A stretch of DNA of 7,195 nt from contig CAKONV010000034.1 in assembly GCA_934098295.1 (NCBI GenBank), forward strand, positions 1-7,195, in the 5' to 3' direction. Below the pieces are notes generated by a model. It saw nothing but the letters and a program-made list of their open reading frames with translations. It did not search any database and was not told the origin of the DNA. Source of the DNA: an uncultured Bacilli bacterium. GTDB taxonomy: Bacteria > Bacillota_I > Bacilli_A > ML615J-28 > CAG-313. The position numbers were made by a program, and so were the translations under genes. Below are positions 5,236-7,195 of this stretch, one piece after another (within the stretch, counting starts at the first letter, position 1; each line of letters begins with the position of its first letter).

Positions 5236-5817
5236 ATGTTAATTCCTAAACATTTAGAAGAAATATCTGAAATTATAGAAACTTTTGAAAATAGTGAAGT
5301 GGCTAAAATAAAATGTAAATGTAGTCATATTCGTTTTATTATTTACGCATTTTGTGAATTAGATAATGCAAATGTTAAACCTGGATTCAACGAAATAATT
5401 CGTGAAAATGATAAATTGTATTTGGTAAAACGCAATTTCTTTGGAAAGATTGTAGAAAAGATTGAATGTGGAAACATGTTTGAAAAGAAGCAACGAAGAA
5501 TAATAAAAGCAAAATGTGAAAAATGTGGTTTAGAGTATATTTTGTTTGATAATTATAAACATGGATATGATGCTGTTATCACACAACAAGAAAGTTGTGC
5601 CTTGAAGGATGAAATAATTTTTGATTTTAAAAAAGTATATTCACAACCAATTGAAGTTTTTGTAAAAGTTTATCAAGATATTACTTATGATCAATTTAAA
5701 GATGAATTTGAAAATATAGATTATTCTAGTTATTTGAATTCATTTGGTAATATTGATATATATGGTTTAAATTCAAAATCAAGAAAAATAAAAATTTGTT
5801 CAGAAGAAACAGCATAA
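5236..5817 (+). CDS. Soluble Cys-rich protein, candidate immunity protein for module 3
   Basis: This 193-residue protein has no membrane span or signal peptide. Cys27-Lys-Cys29 and Cys94-x-x-Cys97 could together bind one zinc ion as a zinc-ribbon-like pair; further Cys lie at 40, 78 and 121. A conserved-looking LFDNYKHGYDA follows the second pair (about 103-113). GGAGGG lies about 6 bases before the ATG. The reading frame is intact although the toxin tail just upstream is broken, as expected if the product still protects against toxins from neighbouring cells. I have seen similar Cys-pair proteins beside Rhs tails in Firmicutes, but I cannot name the family with certainty. The immunity role is inferred from position, and a separate role is possible. 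Confidence 0.75.
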   Translation: MLIPKHLEEISEIIETFENSEVAKIKCKCSHIRFIIYAFCELDNANVKPGFNEIIRENDKLYLVKRNFFGKIVEKIECGNMFEKKQRRIIKAKCEKCGLEYILFDNYKHGYDAVITQQESCALKDEIIFDFKKVYSQPIEVFVKVYQDITYDQFKDEFENIDYSSYLNSFGNIDIYGLNSKSRKIKICSEETA

Positions 5818-5843
5818 AATATTATAATTAAAATATGAAATAG

Positions 5844-6692
5844 AGAAATAAAAATGTTAATAAATGTAAAGAATATTTCTACATAAGAGATATCACAGGA
5901 AACATAACAAACATAATAGATAGTAATGGAACTATAAAAGTAAGCTATGAATATGATGCCTGGGGTAAAGTAATAAATATAGATGGTGATGAAGAACTAA
6001 TTGAAATAAATAGTTACCTATATAAAGGATACTATTATGATAAAGAAACCAACTTATTTCTAGTATCCTCACGCTATTATTCACCGGAGTTATGTCGTTG
6101 GATTTCACCAGATGATATTGAGTGTTTAGATCCAGAGTCAGTAAATGGATTAAATTTATACTGCTACTGCTTGAATAATCCGATTTCATATGTTGATCCT
6201 ACAGGTCACTTTGCAATTAGTACATTAGTTTGGATATTGATTGGGACTGCAGTTCTTGTAACAGCAGGAACCATTACTTATGGAGCTGTAACTGATACAC
6301 CAGTTGTATTAGATTTATCCGCTTCTTTTAATAGTGGTGCTGGAGTGGGTTATAAAGTTGGAATATCTATTGTATTCGATTTTAAAAACGATAATATTGA
6401 ATTTTACGGACATCATGGTATAACTTACGGCGTTAAAGCTAATACTTTTGGTTTTTCTTATTCACCTGGAGTAATTTTAAATTATGAAAAACCAGGCGAT
6501 TATGGTGGACCATTTAAAAATTATGGAGGTGGTTGGTTTTGGGGTATAGATCATTGTTATGATCCAAGAACAAATCACTCGGAAGCGGTACAAGCATATT
6601 CAATTACATTTGGTAATAATAAAGGTGTTTATTTCGGAGATGATAAATATTATTATTGGGAAAAAACAGGTGTTCCAAAATGGATGAGGTAA
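5844..6692 (+). CDS. Orphan Rhs C-terminal cassette with Gly/aromatic-rich tail (module 4 toxin candidate)
   Basis: The frame opens right after TAG 5841-5843 and runs 282 residues. Rhs core is recognisable from about 5865 (YIRDITGNI, SYEYDAWGKV, SRYYSPELCRWISPDD) to ISYVDPTGHFAI at about 6180-6220. There is no in-frame ATG, GTG or TTG before the core. The first candidate, TTG 6171, lies in the middle of the boundary motif, so independent expression is unlikely. The tail starts with one hydrophobic stretch (about 6223-6285). It continues with alternating Gly/Tyr/Phe-rich, beta-strand-like segments (KVGISIVFDF, GVKANTFGFSYSPGV, NYGGGWFWGIDHCYD) and ends KTGVPKWMR. The repeated strand pattern suggests a beta-barrel or beta-sandwich. 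No known nuclease motif is seen; His and Asp in GIDHCYD could be functional. The tail is unlike modules 1 and 2. Confidence 0.8.
   Translation, partial: RNKNVNKCKEYFYIRDITGNITNIIDSNGTIKVSYEYDAWGKVINIDGDEELIEINSYLYKGYYYDKETNLFLVSSRYYSPELCRWISPDDIECLDPESVNGLNLYCYCLNNPISYVDPTGHFAISTLVWILIGTAVLVTAGTITYGAVTDTPVVLDLSASFNSGAGVGYKVGISIVFDFKNDNIEFYGHHGITYGVKANTFGFSYSPGVILNYEKPGDYGGPFKNYGGGWFWGIDHCYDPRTNHSEAVQAYSITFGNNKGVYFGDDKYYYWEKTGVPKWMR
5955..6184 (+). repeat. Rhs core direct repeat, copy B
   Basis: This is the second copy of bases 1-230, with nine differences by my count. Three of these are protein-level changes near the end of the SPDD region and at the NNPI boundary (Val to Ile, Tyr to Cys, Phe to Leu). 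At the SVNG codons it uses TCA-GTA as in module 2 rather than AGT-GTA as in module 1, a sign of mosaic exchange. Recombination between copies A and B would remove or replace everything between them, including the recombinase and modules 2-3. Confidence 0.95.
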
Positions 6693-6695
6693 GAA

Positions 6696-7118
6696 ATGAG
6701 AAAAATAGAGTTAAATAGTGAAAGAGAATTAATAATACAATTAATGTGGTTATTACCATTAATTCCTATGGTTCTCTTAATTATAATGGAGATTTTTGTT
6801 GTAATTTTCATATTGATTGTTTGGTTTATAACTTTTGGTTATATTTATTATTTATATCATTCAAATTTATATATATATGAAGATAAATTTATTATTAAGT
6901 CAATTAGAAAAGAATACATTATTAATTTTGATGAAATATTAATTATTAATGAAATAAAAAAAATTAATAATTCTCTAATTCCAATCAAGTATAAAATAAT
7001 GTTAAAAAATAATACACAAAACATCCCTCAAAAATTCTTGATTATTCAAAATGCAAAATTTAATAAAATTTATAAGGAATTAAAATTAAGTTCCATTAAA
7101 ACTAGTATTTTAGAATAA
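6696..7118 (+). CDS. Two-helix membrane protein with cytosolic domain, candidate immunity protein for module 4
   Basis: This 140-residue protein has two membrane helices at about 12-30 and 32-53 with a very short turn, followed by a soluble half. The run NLYIYEDKFIIKSI then INFDEILIINEI resembles the strand pattern of bacterial PH-like domains, though this is a visual judgement. The ATG is only 3 bases after the tail stop. Its ribosome binding site (GGATGAGG) lies inside the last codons of the tail, so translation is probably coupled to the upstream frame. It shares general architecture with the module 2 partner but not obvious sequence. An immunity role is inferred from position. Confidence 0.72.
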   Translation: MRKIELNSERELIIQLMWLLPLIPMVLLIIMEIFVVIFILIVWFITFGYIYYLYHSNLYIYEDKFIIKSIRKEYIINFDEILIINEIKKINNSLIPIKYKIMLKNNTQNIPQKFLIIQNAKFNKIYKELKLSSIKTSILE

Positions 7119-7195
7119 AAATAAAATATGGTTCTTAAATGCTTATTACCTTTTTTGGTTATTTTCTTATGAAGTCCTAAATCATCACCAGACTG
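7119..7195. other. AT-rich end of the window without recognised feature
   Basis: I see no open frame of note, no Rhs core and no convincing terminator hairpin in these 77 bases. The next module or gene, if any, begins outside the window. Confidence 0.5.

Noticed and set aside
5932..6189. 85-residue minus-strand reading frame
   Set aside because: It lies entirely opposite the Rhs core of module 4, and its Leu/His/Tyr/Ser-rich product is the antisense reading of YD-repeat codons.
1..7195. CRISPR array, tRNA or rRNA genes
   Set aside because: I saw no regularly spaced short repeats and no tRNA- or rRNA-like sequence; the repeats present are Rhs core and leader blocks.

Overview
The window is very AT-rich and looks like accessory DNA from a low-GC Firmicute-type bacterium, such as a gut clostridial, erysipelotrichial or related Bacilli lineage. 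This is inferred from base composition, strong GGAGG ribosome binding sites, standard stop codons with TGG for Trp, and a recombinase of the type common in those groups. The species cannot be read from the sequence.

Most of the window is an array of Rhs/YD-repeat C-terminal cassettes. Each cassette has a short piece of Rhs core ending in an NNPI.Y.DP.GH motif, a different C-terminal tail (the presumed toxin end), and a small downstream gene in the position of an immunity gene. Module 1 (1-1171) is the 3' end of an rhs gene whose 5' part lies outside the window, plus a three-helix membrane protein. Module 2 (3684-4840) has a core fragment abutting a recombinase gene, a hydrophobic tail, and a protein with two membrane helices and a cytosolic domain. 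Module 3 (4878-5817) is a broken tail followed by an intact Cys-rich soluble gene. Module 4 (5844-7118) has a core fragment about 96% identical to module 1 over 230 bp, a Gly/aromatic-rich tail, and another two-helix protein. Modules 2-4 have no credible start codon ahead of their core fragments, so they look like silent cassettes that recombination could join to a full-length rhs gene.

Between modules 1 and 2 (about 1240-3660) lies a mobile-element-like segment. It carries a large serine recombinase gene with an in-frame TAG that removes its C-terminal quarter. Upstream there are small uncertain ORFs, promoter-like sequences and terminator-like hairpins. Parts of the recombinase leader recur upstream in inverted orientation: 19-bp perfect, 18/19 and 17/22 matches. 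This is either a decayed inverted copy of the element's 5' end or a possible recombination/inversion site pair.

Taken together, this appears to be an Rhs toxin-immunity diversification locus. Near-identical core repeats offer homology for tail exchange, immunity genes are retained even where the toxin is broken, and a now-damaged recombinase element sits beside the module 2 core. The toxin activities are not identifiable from sequence. Hydrophobic Gly-rich tails paired with membrane-protein partners suggest membrane-acting toxins for modules 1 and 2, but this is inference.
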